Below are positions 44,027-53,093 of a stretch of 64,000 nt of DNA, in pieces. The notes under the pieces were generated by a model that did no database searches, was not told where the DNA came from, and saw only the letters and a program-made list of their open reading frames with translations. Source of the DNA: Pseudomonas wadenswilerensis. Its GTDB lineage: Bacteria; Pseudomonadota; Gammaproteobacteria; Pseudomonadales; Pseudomonadaceae. How positions within the stretch are numbered: the first letter of the stretch is position 1; the number at the start of each line of letters is the position of its first letter. A program made the position numbers and the translations under genes. The DNA is taken from assembly GCF_900497695.1 (NCBI RefSeq), contig NZ_UIDD01000007.1, positions 806,001-870,000 on the forward strand, in the 5' to 3' direction.

Positions 44027-45866
44027 CGACCTGCGCCGCGCCAAGGCTGTCTGCCGATACCCCCACCAGGGTCACGCTGTCAGTACCAAAATGCAGCACG
44101 GTATCGTTGCCCACCTGGTTCAGGTGCTGACGAAAATCTGCTTGCGCGGTGCCGCCATCAACCCCCATGAACACCAGACGGTCATCAGCGCCAAAGCCCT
44201 GAACCTGATCCTGGCCGAAATGGCCGCTGAACAGGAAGGTGTCCCGGCCGCCGCCTGACACCAGTACATCATTACCGGCGCCGCCGACGAACACATCGTT
44301 GCTACGGCCACCCTGCAGGTGGTCATTGCCATCGAGGCCAAACAGCCAGTCGCCCTGGGCGCTCGCGGTCAGGCCGTCATTGCCCGCCGTGCCGCTCTGG
44401 CTGGCGGCGTAGGCATGCAGCTTGCCGCTGCTCAGCAGCCCCGCCGGGTCGATCTGGTGGCTGACCTCCTTGCTGAAGAACACCAGGCTGGACTCCTTGC
44501 TGACCAGGGTCTCGACCTGGTTGACCAGGCTGATGCCGCCCGCTGCGTCGCGCAGGTACAGCGTGCCATTGCCATCGCGGGCGATGTCGACGTTGCCCAG
44601 CGCCTGGCCGAGCGTCAAGGTGTCGTGGCCGGCGCCGCCGTCGATCAGGTTGTAGCCGCCTTCGTCACGGAAGGTGTCATTGCCGCCGCGCCCTTCGAGG
44701 TAGTCGTTGCCACGCCCGCCTTGAATCAGGTCGCCGGCTTCGGAACCGATGATAAAGGTGCTGCCCTTGTGGGTTTCGGCGTTGCGGTTCAGATCCTCGA
44801 CCCAGGTCGAGCCACGGGTGACGTCGGACAGGTTGCTGACGATGATGGTCGAGTCCTTCGCCGTCCATTCATAGAATGTCGAGTTCAGCACCCGGCCCAG
44901 GCCATCGCCGTAAGCGGTGGGCAAATGCGACAGCCAGGTGACGATGTTGGCAATCGAGTACGGCAGCAGGTTCCAGGCATCCGAGGCGTAGTGGTCGTTG
45001 AAGTTGACGATGTTGTCGGTGCTCGAGGGCTTGGCGGCATCATGTACGCCGAAGGTTGCCCAGTCGGCTTTCGAGCCGTTGAGGGCGCGGAACACCGGGT
45101 CGTTCTCGTAGCCGATGTTCAGCACCTTGCTGCTGTCGCTGGCCTGGGTAGGTGAAGCAAAAGCAACATAACGGGCATCTTTATAAAAACCGCCCCACTT
45201 TTCGTTGCTGAGCTCGGCCAGGCTGTTGACGCCGAGGCCGCCAAGGCTGTGGCCGCTGACGGTGATGTCGGTGCCGCTCAGGCCGTTGGCCTTGGCGAAT
45301 CTGGCGACATCCTCGAACAGCCTGCCGAAGGCATTGGCGGCGTAGTTCTTGGCATAGTCAGCCGGGCCAATGGCGGCCATAAGGTCGTTGATGGCGTCGC
45401 TGATGGTGTCGCCAATCAGGTTTTCCCGCGGGCCGCTGGTGCCGCGAAAGGCGATGCCCAGGCCGCTCAACTGGCCAGCAGCGTCATACTTGCCGAGGAT
45501 CTCGACCTGGGCACTGGTGTAGCCGGCGGTTTCGCCATGGATGGTGCCACGAAAATCCGTGCTGCCCTGATAGCCCAGTTGCTGGGCGCTGATCGGCGTC
45601 CAGCCTGCGGCCTTGACTGCGGCCAGGGCCTGGGCTTCGGAGTCGGGGTTCCAGGGGAGACCGGGGATCGCGCCCTGGCTGTCGGTGCCGCCAATCAACG
45701 CCTTGATCAAGGTGGCGGGCAAGCCGAGGCCGAAACCGTACTGCTGGTAGCCAACGGCGAAGCCGTTGTCGATGCCGTGGTAGGCATACAGGCTCAGCGC
45801 CATGGCGTCGCTGTACAGGGCTTTGGAAGCGGTGCTGTCGAGGTTGCGATAATCGAAAACAGGCAT
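44016..45866 (-). CDS. Family I.3 RTX lipase/polyurethanase
   Basis: 616 residues, the size of PueA/LipA-type enzymes; starts MPVFDYRNLDS like them. Catalytic Ser in VSGHSLGGLGVNS near residue 207. Calcium-binding RTX nonapeptides: GGRGNDYLEGRGGNDTF, GGAGHDTLT, FGLDGNDHLQGG, GGAGNDVLVSGGGRDTF. No N-terminal signal peptide; the C-terminal VSADSLGAAQVVIA fits a type I secretion signal. Hydrolyses triglycerides and some polyesters outside the cell. No exporter genes are in the window. Confidence 0.93.
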   Translation of the reverse strand: MPVFDYRNLDSTASKALYSDAMALSLYAYHGIDNGFAVGYQQYGFGLGLPATLIKALIGGTDSQGAIPGLPWNPDSEAQALAAVKAAGWTPISAQQLGYQGSTDFRGTIHGETAGYTSAQVEILGKYDAAGQLSGLGIAFRGTSGPRENLIGDTISDAINDLMAAIGPADYAKNYAANAFGRLFEDVARFAKANGLSGTDITVSGHSLGGLGVNSLAELSNEKWGGFYKDARYVAFASPTQASDSSKVLNIGYENDPVFRALNGSKADWATFGVHDAAKPSSTDNIVNFNDHYASDAWNLLPYSIANIVTWLSHLPTAYGDGLGRVLNSTFYEWTAKDSTIIVSNLSDVTRGSTWVEDLNRNAETHKGSTFIIGSEAGDLIQGGRGNDYLEGRGGNDTFRDEGGYNLIDGGAGHDTLTLGQALGNVDIARDGNGTLYLRDAAGGISLVNQVETLVSKESSLVFFSKEVSHQIDPAGLLSSGKLHAYAASQSGTAGNDGLTASAQGDWLFGLDGNDHLQGGRSNDVFVGGAGNDVLVSGGGRDTFLFSGHFGQDQVQGFGADDRLVFMGVDGGTAQADFRQHLNQVGNDTVLHFGTDSVTLVGVSADSLGAAQVVIA

Positions 45867-46034
45867 GGCATACATCCTTGTGCAGGTGGCAGAAAACCCT
45901 GGCGACAGCGTCCGTTGACACACCCGTGGGCAAGGTCAAACGCTGCCACAACGGTAAATTGCCCGTCCATGGCAACGTCGAGGGCAAGCTGGCCAAATGC
46001 GAGGAGTTTTCGTTGTCATCGATGGCAACATCGA

Positions 46035-46050
46035 GCTGTATATCCATACA
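46035..46050 (+). promoter_or_regulatory. LexA-type (SOS) box upstream of topB
   Basis: CTGTATATCCATACAG has 6-bp perfect inverted arms and fits CTGT-N8-ACAG. It lies 68 bp before the topB start and about 170 bp before the divergent lipase start. Role inferred. Confidence 0.65.
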
Positions 46051-46117
46051 GATAAAACTTGCCATGCCTGTCAATCCTGCGCATCCTATGGCCTTTTCCA
46101 GCCATAGATCGAACGGC

Positions 46118-48058
46118 ATGCGCCTGTTTCTCTGCGAAAAGCCCTCCCAGGCCAAAGACATCGCCAAAGTCCTCGGTGCCAACCGCCGCGGCGACGGCTG
46201 CTGGGTCGGCACCGACGTTACCGTTACCTGGTGCATCGGCCATTTGCTCGAGACCGCCCCACCCGACAGCTACGACGCTCGGTACAAGCGCTGGGTGCTG
46301 GCCGACCTGCCGATCATTCCCGAGAAGTGGAAGATGCTGGTCAAACCCAAGACCGCCAGCCAGTTCAAGGCAGTCAAACGCCTGCTCAGCGAAGCCCGCG
46401 AGCTGGTCATCGCCACCGACGCCGACCGTGAAGGCGAGATGATCGCCCGCGAGTTGGTCGAGCATTGCCGCTATCGCGGGCCGATCAGCCGGTTGTGGCT
46501 GTCGGCGCTGGACGACGCCTCCATCCGCAAGGCGCTGGCAGCGCTCAAGCCCGGTACCGAAACCTTCAGCCTTTACCATTCGGCCCTGGGTCGCTCGCGG
46601 GCCGACTGGCTGATCGGTATGAACATGAGCCGCCTGTTCACCCTGCTCGGCCGCCAGTCCGGCTACCAGGGCGTACTGCCGGTGGGCCGGGTGCAAACAC
46701 CGACGTTGCGCCTGGTGGTTGACCGCGACCGCAGCATCGCCGATTTCGTGCCGGTGGCTTACTGGGCCATCGACGTGCAGTTGCAAAGCGCTGGCGAACA
46801 GTTCACCGCACAGTGGCGGGCACCCGAGGATGCCTGCGACGATCAGGGCCGCTGCCTGAACCAGGCCCTGGCCCAGCAGGCCGCCGCAGCCATCGGTGCC
46901 GCCAGCAGTGCCCGGGCGATGAAAGTGGCCACCGAACGGGTTCGCGAAGCAGCGCCGCTGCCCTTCGACCTCGGCACCCTGCAGGAGCTGTGCTCGAAGA
47001 AGTTCGGCCTCGGCGCCCAGGAGACCCTGGACATCGCCCAGGCCCTGTACGAAACCCACAAGCTGATCACCTACCCGCGCAGCGACTGCGGCTACCTGCC
47101 GTTGAGCCAGCACAGCGAGGCCCCGGCCATTCTCGCCGCCTTGCAGCGCGCGGATACCAGCCTTGCGCCCTTGCAGCCGCACCTGCAGCCCCAGCGCCGT
47201 TCAAGGGCCTGGAACGACGCCAAGGTCAGCGCCCACCATGGCATTATCCCCACGGCCGCCGCCAGCGACCCGTCGCGCTTGCCGGCCAAGCACAAGGCGG
47301 TCTATACCCTGATCCGCGCCCGCTACCTGGCGCAGTTCCTGCCCAACCACGAATATGACCGCACCCAGGCCGAGTTCGATTGCGCAGGTTTTGCCTTGCG
47401 TGCAGTGGGCAAGCAAATTGTCGAACCGGGCTGGCGCCGCGCCCTGCCTGAAGCCCTGACCCCGGCCAAAGGCCGTGAAGCGCCGGTAGCCCAGGTGCTG
47501 CCGCTGCTGCACGAAGGCCAGGATTGCACGGTGGCCGGGGTCAACCTCAAGGACCTCTGGACCCAGCCGCCCAAGCCATTCACCGAAGGCGACCTGATCA
47601 AGGCGATGAAGAACGTCGCCAAGCTGGTGGACGACCCGCGCCTCAAGCAAAAGCTCAAGGACACCACCGGTATTGGTACTGAGGCTACTCGTGCGGGGAT
47701 CATCCAGGGCCTGCTCGATCGCGGTTACCTGGTCAAGCACGGCAAGGCCCTGAGTGCCACCCCGGCGGCCTTCAGCCTGATCGATGCCGTGCCAAGGGCG
47801 ATTGCCGACCCGGGCACCACGGCGATCTGGGAGCAGGCGCTGGACATGGTGCAAAGCGGCGAGATGAGCCTGGAAGAGTTTGTCGCCAAGCAGTCGGCGT
47901 GGATGAGCAAGCAGGTCGAGCGTTGTGCCGGCCTGCGCCTGACCATCAGCGGCCCGGCGACTCCGGCGGGGCGTAGTGGTACGCCGTGGAAGAAAAAGCG
48001 CAAGAGCGGTACTGCGGCGGGTAAACGAACCCGTAAGCCGAAGACGGCAGCGCAATGA
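46118..48058 (+). CDS. topB: DNA topoisomerase III
   Basis: 646 residues. Type IA enzyme that decatenates and relaxes single-strand-linked DNA. TOPRIM: MRLFLCEKPSQAKDIAKVLG and ATDADREGEMIARELVEH; active-site Tyr in LITYPRSDCGYL; C-terminal basic tail KKKRKSGTAAGKRTRKPK. ATG 46118 is the family start (the open frame extends upstream). A LexA-type box precedes it. It and topoisomerase IB are both in this window but not linked. Confidence 0.95.
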   Translation: MRLFLCEKPSQAKDIAKVLGANRRGDGCWVGTDVTVTWCIGHLLETAPPDSYDARYKRWVLADLPIIPEKWKMLVKPKTASQFKAVKRLLSEARELVIATDADREGEMIARELVEHCRYRGPISRLWLSALDDASIRKALAALKPGTETFSLYHSALGRSRADWLIGMNMSRLFTLLGRQSGYQGVLPVGRVQTPTLRLVVDRDRSIADFVPVAYWAIDVQLQSAGEQFTAQWRAPEDACDDQGRCLNQALAQQAAAAIGAASSARAMKVATERVREAAPLPFDLGTLQELCSKKFGLGAQETLDIAQALYETHKLITYPRSDCGYLPLSQHSEAPAILAALQRADTSLAPLQPHLQPQRRSRAWNDAKVSAHHGIIPTAAASDPSRLPAKHKAVYTLIRARYLAQFLPNHEYDRTQAEFDCAGFALRAVGKQIVEPGWRRALPEALTPAKGREAPVAQVLPLLHEGQDCTVAGVNLKDLWTQPPKPFTEGDLIKAMKNVAKLVDDPRLKQKLKDTTGIGTEATRAGIIQGLLDRGYLVKHGKALSATPAAFSLIDAVPRAIADPGTTAIWEQALDMVQSGEMSLEEFVAKQSAWMSKQVERCAGLRLTISGPATPAGRSGTPWKKKRKSGTAAGKRTRKPKTAAQ

Positions 48059-48069
48059 GGCTGCCGGCC

Positions 48070-48152
48070 TCATCGCTGGCAAGGCCAGCTCCCATAAGAT
48101 CGGCGTCTACCAAGCCATTGTGGGAGCCGCTCTTGCCGGCGATGAGGCCCTC
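48070..48152. repeat. REP palindrome pair
   Basis: CATCGCTGGCAAGGCCAGCTCCCA and its inverted counterpart between convergent topB and methyltransferase genes. Confidence 0.85.
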
Positions 48153-48166
48153 AAGGTCCACAGCCG

Positions 48167-48994
48167 TTAGCCCTGCTTGACCGCCTGCAGGGTATAACTC
48201 AACGGTAAGCGCCAGCGATCCTTGTCCAGCGACCACTCACCTGCTGCGTCTGTACTCATCTGCCCCGGCAACGCCTCCCAGGGAATGCTGTCATGCTCCA
48301 CCAACGCGGTGATCTGCAGCCCATGCTTGAGCAAGGCGCTGATGATCTCGCCCAGGCCATGGTTCCACTCATGGGTGACAGTCTGCTCCAGCAATCTGTC
48401 GGTCTCGACATAAGTCTCGCCGCTGTCCCACACCGTTGGCGCCTCGCGCTCGAAGTACGGGTACTCGATGACCAGTTTGTCCTGATAGTCCTCGTTCACC
48501 GCCAGCAGCATCGGATGACCTTCGCGCAGGAACAGCCGTCCACCCGGCTTGAGCAAGGCCGCCACGGTACGCGCCCAGCGCTCGATGCTCGGCAGCCAGA
48601 TCAGCGCGCCGATACCGGTGTATACCAGGTCGAAAGAATTGGGTGCCAGCACCCGGTCAGCGGCATACACATCCGCCTCGACGTAATCAATCCTTGCCCC
48701 ACAGCGTTCAGCCAAAGCCCGCGCCTGGGCCAGAGACTGCGAAGAGAAATCCAGCCCGCTGACTTCGGCGCCCAGGCGCGATAGCGACAAGGTGTCGGTA
48801 CCGATATGACACTGCAGGTGCACAGCGCGCAGGCCCTGGATATCACCCAGGCGCGGCAGGTCGAAACGCACCACTTCGGAAAGGTGTGCGGGGTCTGCGA
48901 CGAATTTTTCCACTTCATAGTCGGTGGATGCGGCATGCAGTGGCGCACGCTCATCCCAGTTGCGGCGATTGAGTTCAATCGGATCAGTCATCAT
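48167..48994 (-). CDS. SAM-dependent methyltransferase
   Basis: 275 residues. Starts MMTDPIELNRRNWDERAPLH; SAM-binding part VHLQCHIGTDTLSLSRLGAEVSGLDFS (GxG-like motif I replaced by QCHIGT, as in this subfamily), then FDLVYTGIGALIWLPS. Substrate unknown. GGAG lies before the double ATG (48994/48991). Confidence 0.85.
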   Translation of the reverse strand: MMTDPIELNRRNWDERAPLHAASTDYEVEKFVADPAHLSEVVRFDLPRLGDIQGLRAVHLQCHIGTDTLSLSRLGAEVSGLDFSSQSLAQARALAERCGARIDYVEADVYAADRVLAPNSFDLVYTGIGALIWLPSIERWARTVAALLKPGGRLFLREGHPMLLAVNEDYQDKLVIEYPYFEREAPTVWDSGETYVETDRLLEQTVTHEWNHGLGEIISALLKHGLQITALVEHDSIPWEALPGQMSTDAAGEWSLDKDRWRLPLSYTLQAVKQG

Positions 48995-49089
48995 GGCTCT
49001 CCATTGCAGACGCAACCATAGCGATGTACCCAAGCATCCGGCAAGTACGGTATAAACCGCCCACGCCCTCTTCAATCAAGGAAGCATTG

Positions 49090-49482
49090 ATGAAACTCGG
49101 ATACACCATCGTCTACGTCCCGGATGTCGCTGCCTCGCTGACGTTCTTTGAACAGGCCTTCGGCCTGAGCCGGCGGTTTCTGCACGAGTCGGGCGACTAT
49201 GGCGAGCTGGACACCGGCGCCACCACCCTCGCTTTCGCCGCCCTGGCACTGGGTAACAGCCACTTCCCGGGCGGCGTGCTGGCGGCCAGCGAATCGCCAA
49301 AACCATTGGGCATGGAAATCGCCCTGGTCACCGACGACGTCGCAGCCGCCCATGCCCGCGCCGTGGCGGCGGGCGCCGTCGAGCTGAAAACACCTGAAGC
49401 CAAGCCATGGGGGCAAACACTGTCGTATGTGCGCTGCCCCGATGGCACCTTGGTGGAGCTGTGCACCCCCGTAGGCAACTAG
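49090..49482 (+). CDS. VOC/glyoxalase superfamily protein
   Basis: 130 residues: YTIVYVPDVAASLTFFEQAFGL, MEIALVTDDVAAAHARAVAAGAV and SYVRCPDGTLVELCTPV, the paired beta-alpha-beta-beta-beta modules of VOC proteins. Metal ligands plausible (Glu near the end). Substrate unknown. AAGGAAG upstream of ATG 49090; 15 bp before the GFA gene. Confidence 0.88.
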   Translation: MKLGYTIVYVPDVAASLTFFEQAFGLSRRFLHESGDYGELDTGATTLAFAALALGNSHFPGGVLAASESPKPLGMEIALVTDDVAAAHARAVAAGAVELKTPEAKPWGQTLSYVRCPDGTLVELCTPVGN

Positions 49483-49497
49483 CCCGGAGACGTGACA

Positions 49498-49875
49498 ATG
49501 GATGTTGCAACCTACAGCGGTGGCTGCCTGTGCGGGGCGATCCGCTTTGAAGCCACGGGCCCGGCACTAAACCCCCATTGCTGCTCGTGCAAGTGGTGCC
49601 AGCGCCATACGGGCGCGCTGACGGCCACCTGGGTTGAGTTTGCCCGCGAGCAAATACGCTGGACCGGCCCCGGCGCAGCGCCGGCAACTTTTCGCTCCTC
49701 GGACTATTCCAGCCGGGCCTTCTGCCCCAGCTGCGGCAGTTCGCTGGGCGCCATCGATGATCAGCCAACGGTGGCCCTGCTGCTGGGCAGCTTCGACAGC
49801 AACCAGCACCAGGCCCTGGCACCGATAACTCACTCGTTCAACGACCAGCTGCCGCGCTGGTGGTGCGTGCAATAA
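49498..49875 (+). CDS. GFA (glutathione-dependent formaldehyde-activating) family protein
   Basis: 125 residues. Zinc cysteines: GGCLCGAIRFEA, HCCSCKWCQRHTG, FCPSCGSSLG, the GFA/CENP-V pattern. Family name is historical; the true reaction is unknown. GGAGA at good spacing before ATG 49498. Probably co-transcribed with the VOC gene. Confidence 0.9.
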   Translation: MDVATYSGGCLCGAIRFEATGPALNPHCCSCKWCQRHTGALTATWVEFAREQIRWTGPGAAPATFRSSDYSSRAFCPSCGSSLGAIDDQPTVALLLGSFDSNQHQALAPITHSFNDQLPRWWCVQ

Positions 49876-49887
49876 AGCACCGTCGGC

Positions 49888-51981
49888 TTACAGCGCCAGG
49901 CTCAGGCTGACCATGACGTTGCGCGGCTCACCCGGCAGGTTCCACGCCGCGTTGTAGCCGCGTTCGTAGTACTTGCGGTCGAACAGGTTGTTCAGGTTCA
50001 GGCCGATGGTTGCCTGCTCACTGACCTTGTAGTGGGCCAGCAGGTCGACAGTGCTGTAGCTTGGCAGACGGAAGCTACTGCCGGTCTGGCCTGAACGCTC
50101 GCCCACGTAGTTGGCCGCCGCGCCGAAATCCGAGCCGAGCAATGGACCGCTCTGGAACTCATACACCGCCATCAGGCTGCCGCTGTGCTGCGGGATGCCC
50201 AGCAGGTCGCTGCCTTTGGGCAAGGCGGCATCGCCCTTGGTCACTTCGGCATCGATATAGGCATAGGCGCCGATCACGCGCACGGCGTCGCTGAGCTGGC
50301 CGCTGAACTGCAGGTCGACACCCTGGCTGCGCGCCTTGCCGGCGGCGATGCTGTCACCGAAGGCATCGGTGGTGATGACGTTTTCCTTGTCGATCTGGAA
50401 CAGCGCGATGGTCGCCCCCAGGCGGCTGTCGAACAGATCCAGCTTGAGCCCGGTTTCATAACCCAGGCCTTTTTCCGGTTTGTAGATCTGGCCCCGGGTA
50501 CCGATGCTGTTGGGCTTGAACGAGGTCGAGGCATTGGCGAACACGCCAACTTCTGGCGTCAGTTGGTACAGCAGGCCGACACGCGGCGTGGCAACGTCTT
50601 TTTCCTGGCTGTTGCTCAGTTGTGTAGTGCGGTTTTGCGCGGTCTGCTCGATGTGCTCCAGGCGCACGCCCACCAGGCCGCGCAAACGGTCGGTAAAGGC
50701 AATCTGGTCCTGCAGGTTGAGGGCATAGCTTTCGGTGCGCTCGAAGAAGTCATTGGGGTTGATCAGCGGCGGTTTTGCCTGACCGTACGCCGGGTTGTAG
50801 ATGTCCAGGCCATAGCCGAGCGAGGTGGCGCTTTGCGGGTACTTCTGGCTGTTGCGGTAGTTCTCGTATTCCAGGCCGATCAGGCTCTGGTGCTCCCAGC
50901 CGGCAAACTGGAACTGGCCATGCAGTTCAGCCTGGGTAATGTTGTCGTTCCACTCGAAATCGCGCTCCCGGTAGAACCGGCTGATGGTGGTACCGACCAC
51001 CCGCGATGGTTCCGAGCTGTTGCCCTTGAGCCGGCCCTGGGTGTAGTGATTGGCCAGGCGCAGCTTCCAGCTGTCGTTGAGGTGGTGTTCCAGGGTCAGG
51101 TCGAGGGTCTGGTTGTCGTTGCGAATGCGCCCGTCGTTGGGCTCGCCCAGAAAGGTCGAACGGCTGACCGAGCCCAGCTCATTGTTGACCGCCGGGATAC
51201 CACGGTCGAACACCGACTCGGTGCGCGAGAACTCGGTGTCGATCGACAGCAGGGTCTCGGGGCTCAACTGCCAGCTCAGCGACGGGCTGACGATGCGCCG
51301 CTCACTGCCGACGTAATCACGGAAGCTGCCGTTATCCTCCACCGCCATGTTCACCCGCGACAGCACCCGGCCGTCTTCACTCAGCGGCGTATTCACGTCC
51401 AGGCTGCTGCGGTAGCGGTCCCAACTGCCGGCGCTGGCCTTGAACTGGGTAAAGGCTTCGGCTTGCGGGCGCTTGGTGACGATGTTCACCAGCCCACCCG
51501 GATCGCCGCGCCCATACAAACTGGCCGCCGGGCCCTTGAGCACTTCGATGCGTTCGATGTTGGAGGTATCCGGGGCGCTGTAGCTACCGCGATTGACGGC
51601 AAAGCCGTTCTTGTACAACTCGCCGGTGGTAAAGCCGCGCACGCTGTAGTTGAGGAAGGTCAGGCCACCAAAGTTGTTCTGCCGGCTGACACCGCCGGCA
51701 AAGTCCAGGGCGCGGTCGATGCGCGTGCTGTTCAGGTCCTCGAGCACTTGGCTGGGCACCACGGCAATGCTTTGCGGGGTGTCGCGGATGTCAGTGTCCG
51801 TTTTGGTCGCGGTGCTCGAGCGGCTTGCGCGATAGCCCTGCACCGGCCCGGTCGCAGTTTCTTCGTAATGGCGCTCGTTGACGTTGAGGGCATCGAGTAC
51901 TACGGCGTCGGCGGCAACGGCTGGCAGGGCGAGCAGCGAGGCGGACAGGCCCAGGGATAACCTTCCTACGGGGTAGTTCAT
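49888..51981 (-). CDS. TonB-dependent outer-membrane receptor (siderophore type)
   Basis: 697 residues with a signal peptide (LSASLLALPAVA). Plug domain: DTPQSIAVVPSQVL, YSVRGF, IERIEVLKGPAASLYGRGDPGGLVN; 22-strand barrel ending in NVMVSLSLAL with the terminal hydrophobic residues needed for barrel assembly. Pattern fits the ferrichrome/hydroxamate class of siderophore receptors. No sigma/anti-sigma pair beside it and no clear Fur box seen; a short TATGT-N4-ACATA palindrome lies at 51999-52012 just upstream. Confidence 0.93.
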   Translation of the reverse strand: MNYPVGRLSLGLSASLLALPAVAADAVVLDALNVNERHYEETATGPVQGYRASRSSTATKTDTDIRDTPQSIAVVPSQVLEDLNSTRIDRALDFAGGVSRQNNFGGLTFLNYSVRGFTTGELYKNGFAVNRGSYSAPDTSNIERIEVLKGPAASLYGRGDPGGLVNIVTKRPQAEAFTQFKASAGSWDRYRSSLDVNTPLSEDGRVLSRVNMAVEDNGSFRDYVGSERRIVSPSLSWQLSPETLLSIDTEFSRTESVFDRGIPAVNNELGSVSRSTFLGEPNDGRIRNDNQTLDLTLEHHLNDSWKLRLANHYTQGRLKGNSSEPSRVVGTTISRFYRERDFEWNDNITQAELHGQFQFAGWEHQSLIGLEYENYRNSQKYPQSATSLGYGLDIYNPAYGQAKPPLINPNDFFERTESYALNLQDQIAFTDRLRGLVGVRLEHIEQTAQNRTTQLSNSQEKDVATPRVGLLYQLTPEVGVFANASTSFKPNSIGTRGQIYKPEKGLGYETGLKLDLFDSRLGATIALFQIDKENVITTDAFGDSIAAGKARSQGVDLQFSGQLSDAVRVIGAYAYIDAEVTKGDAALPKGSDLLGIPQHSGSLMAVYEFQSGPLLGSDFGAAANYVGERSGQTGSSFRLPSYSTVDLLAHYKVSEQATIGLNLNNLFDRKYYERGYNAAWNLPGEPRNVMVSLSLAL

Positions 51982-52049
51982 GGGGGCTCCTTAAAATATA
52001 TGTAATAACATAACAATTTAAGGAGAAATATAAAAGCATCGCGACGCAA

Positions 52050-52080
52050 GCGCTCCTGCAGGAGCGGGCTTGCCCCGCGA
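52050..52080. repeat. Single REP element
   Basis: TGCAGGAGCGGGCTTGCCCCGCGAT between the TonB receptor promoter and the end of the flavin reductase gene. Confidence 0.8.
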
Positions 52081-52087
52081 TCAAACC

Positions 52088-53035
52088 TCAACAGCTGCGA
52101 ATCACCGCCTGCAGCACGGTCTTGAAGGTCGCAATCTGCTCCTCGCTGAACGTCCCGAACACCTTGTCCTGCTGCTCGCGGGCGATACTCCACAGGCCCT
52201 CGGTCTGGTCGATGCCGGCGATGGTCAGGCGCACATGCCCGGCCGCTTCGCTGTCGCACACCAGGCCCTTGCGCTTGAGGTTGGCCACCGCCTCGTCGAT
52301 TTCCCGCGCCGGCATGGCCACTTCGCGCTGCAGCTCGGCCAGGTTCAGCCCGGCGTCGTTCTCCAGCACCATGAGCATCCGCGCCTCGCTGGTGCGCAGG
52401 CCACTGGACAGCTGCCGCGGCTGGTAACTGGCCTGGTAGGCGCGCAGGGCCTGGGTCATCAGGTAGTAGAGGTTGTGGCTCAGGCGCCCCTGGAAATGGC
52501 TGCTCGGCGGCTGGCCTTCTTCACGGCGGGTCATGCGGGTGTGCGGCAGCACCATGGAATAGGCACCCTGGTGATAGAGCAACGGTGAACGGCCGCAATC
52601 ATCGAAGGCCAGCACCTTGCCGAGCATGATCCAGTGATCGCCGCCATCGAGGATCTGGTGGGTTTCACACTGGAAGCACGCCGAGCAATCCGCCAGGATC
52701 GGCGCCCCGCCCTCGCCGGCCTGATAGCGGATGCCGGCAAAGCGATCGTCCTTGGGCTTGGCGAAGTTATTGGACAGATCGATCTGGTCGGCGGCGAGAA
52801 CGTTCACCGCAAAATGGCTGGCCGCCTCGAACACCGCCAGGCTGCTGGAGCGCTTATCGAGGCTCCAGAGAATCAGCGGCGGGTCGAGGGACACCGAGTT
52901 GAAGCTGTTGGCAGTGACCCCGACCAGATTGCCCTGCGGGTCGGCGGCGGTGACCACGGTAACGCCAGTGGCGAAATTGCCCAGGGCGCGGCGAAAGGCG
53001 CGGCTGTCGAAGGCCGTTGCGGTTGCAGTAGACAT
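52088..53035 (-). CDS. 4-hydroxyphenylacetate 3-monooxygenase, flavin reductase component with MarR-like domain
   Basis: 315 residues, the exact size of the Acinetobacter C1 reductase. N-terminal flavin reductase domain (RALGNFATGVTVVTA, GVTANSFNSVSLDPPLILWSL) to about residue 165; C-terminal MarR-like domain (LRTSEARMLMVLENDAGLNL, AELQREVAMPAREIDEAVAN) that in the known enzyme senses the aromatic substrate and controls FMN release. Supplies FMNH2 to the oxygenase encoded 58 bp upstream. Confidence 0.88.
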   Translation of the reverse strand: MSTATATAFDSRAFRRALGNFATGVTVVTAADPQGNLVGVTANSFNSVSLDPPLILWSLDKRSSSLAVFEAASHFAVNVLAADQIDLSNNFAKPKDDRFAGIRYQAGEGGAPILADCSACFQCETHQILDGGDHWIMLGKVLAFDDCGRSPLLYHQGAYSMVLPHTRMTRREEGQPPSSHFQGRLSHNLYYLMTQALRAYQASYQPRQLSSGLRTSEARMLMVLENDAGLNLAELQREVAMPAREIDEAVANLKRKGLVCDSEAAGHVRLTIAGIDQTEGLWSIAREQQDKVFGTFSEEQIATFKTVLQAVIRSC

Positions 53036-53093
53036 GCAAGACTCCCCGGCTGCCTAGAGCGGCAGCCGTCATTGTTGTTATTGGCGGTGTACT

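Noticed and set aside
50185..51960. 591-codon plus-strand frame over the TonB receptor
   Set aside because: Antisense shadow of a clear receptor gene.
51982..52050. Fur box before the TonB receptor
   Set aside because: The AT-rich stretch does not match the 19-bp Fur consensus well; only a short TATGT-N4-ACATA palindrome is present.
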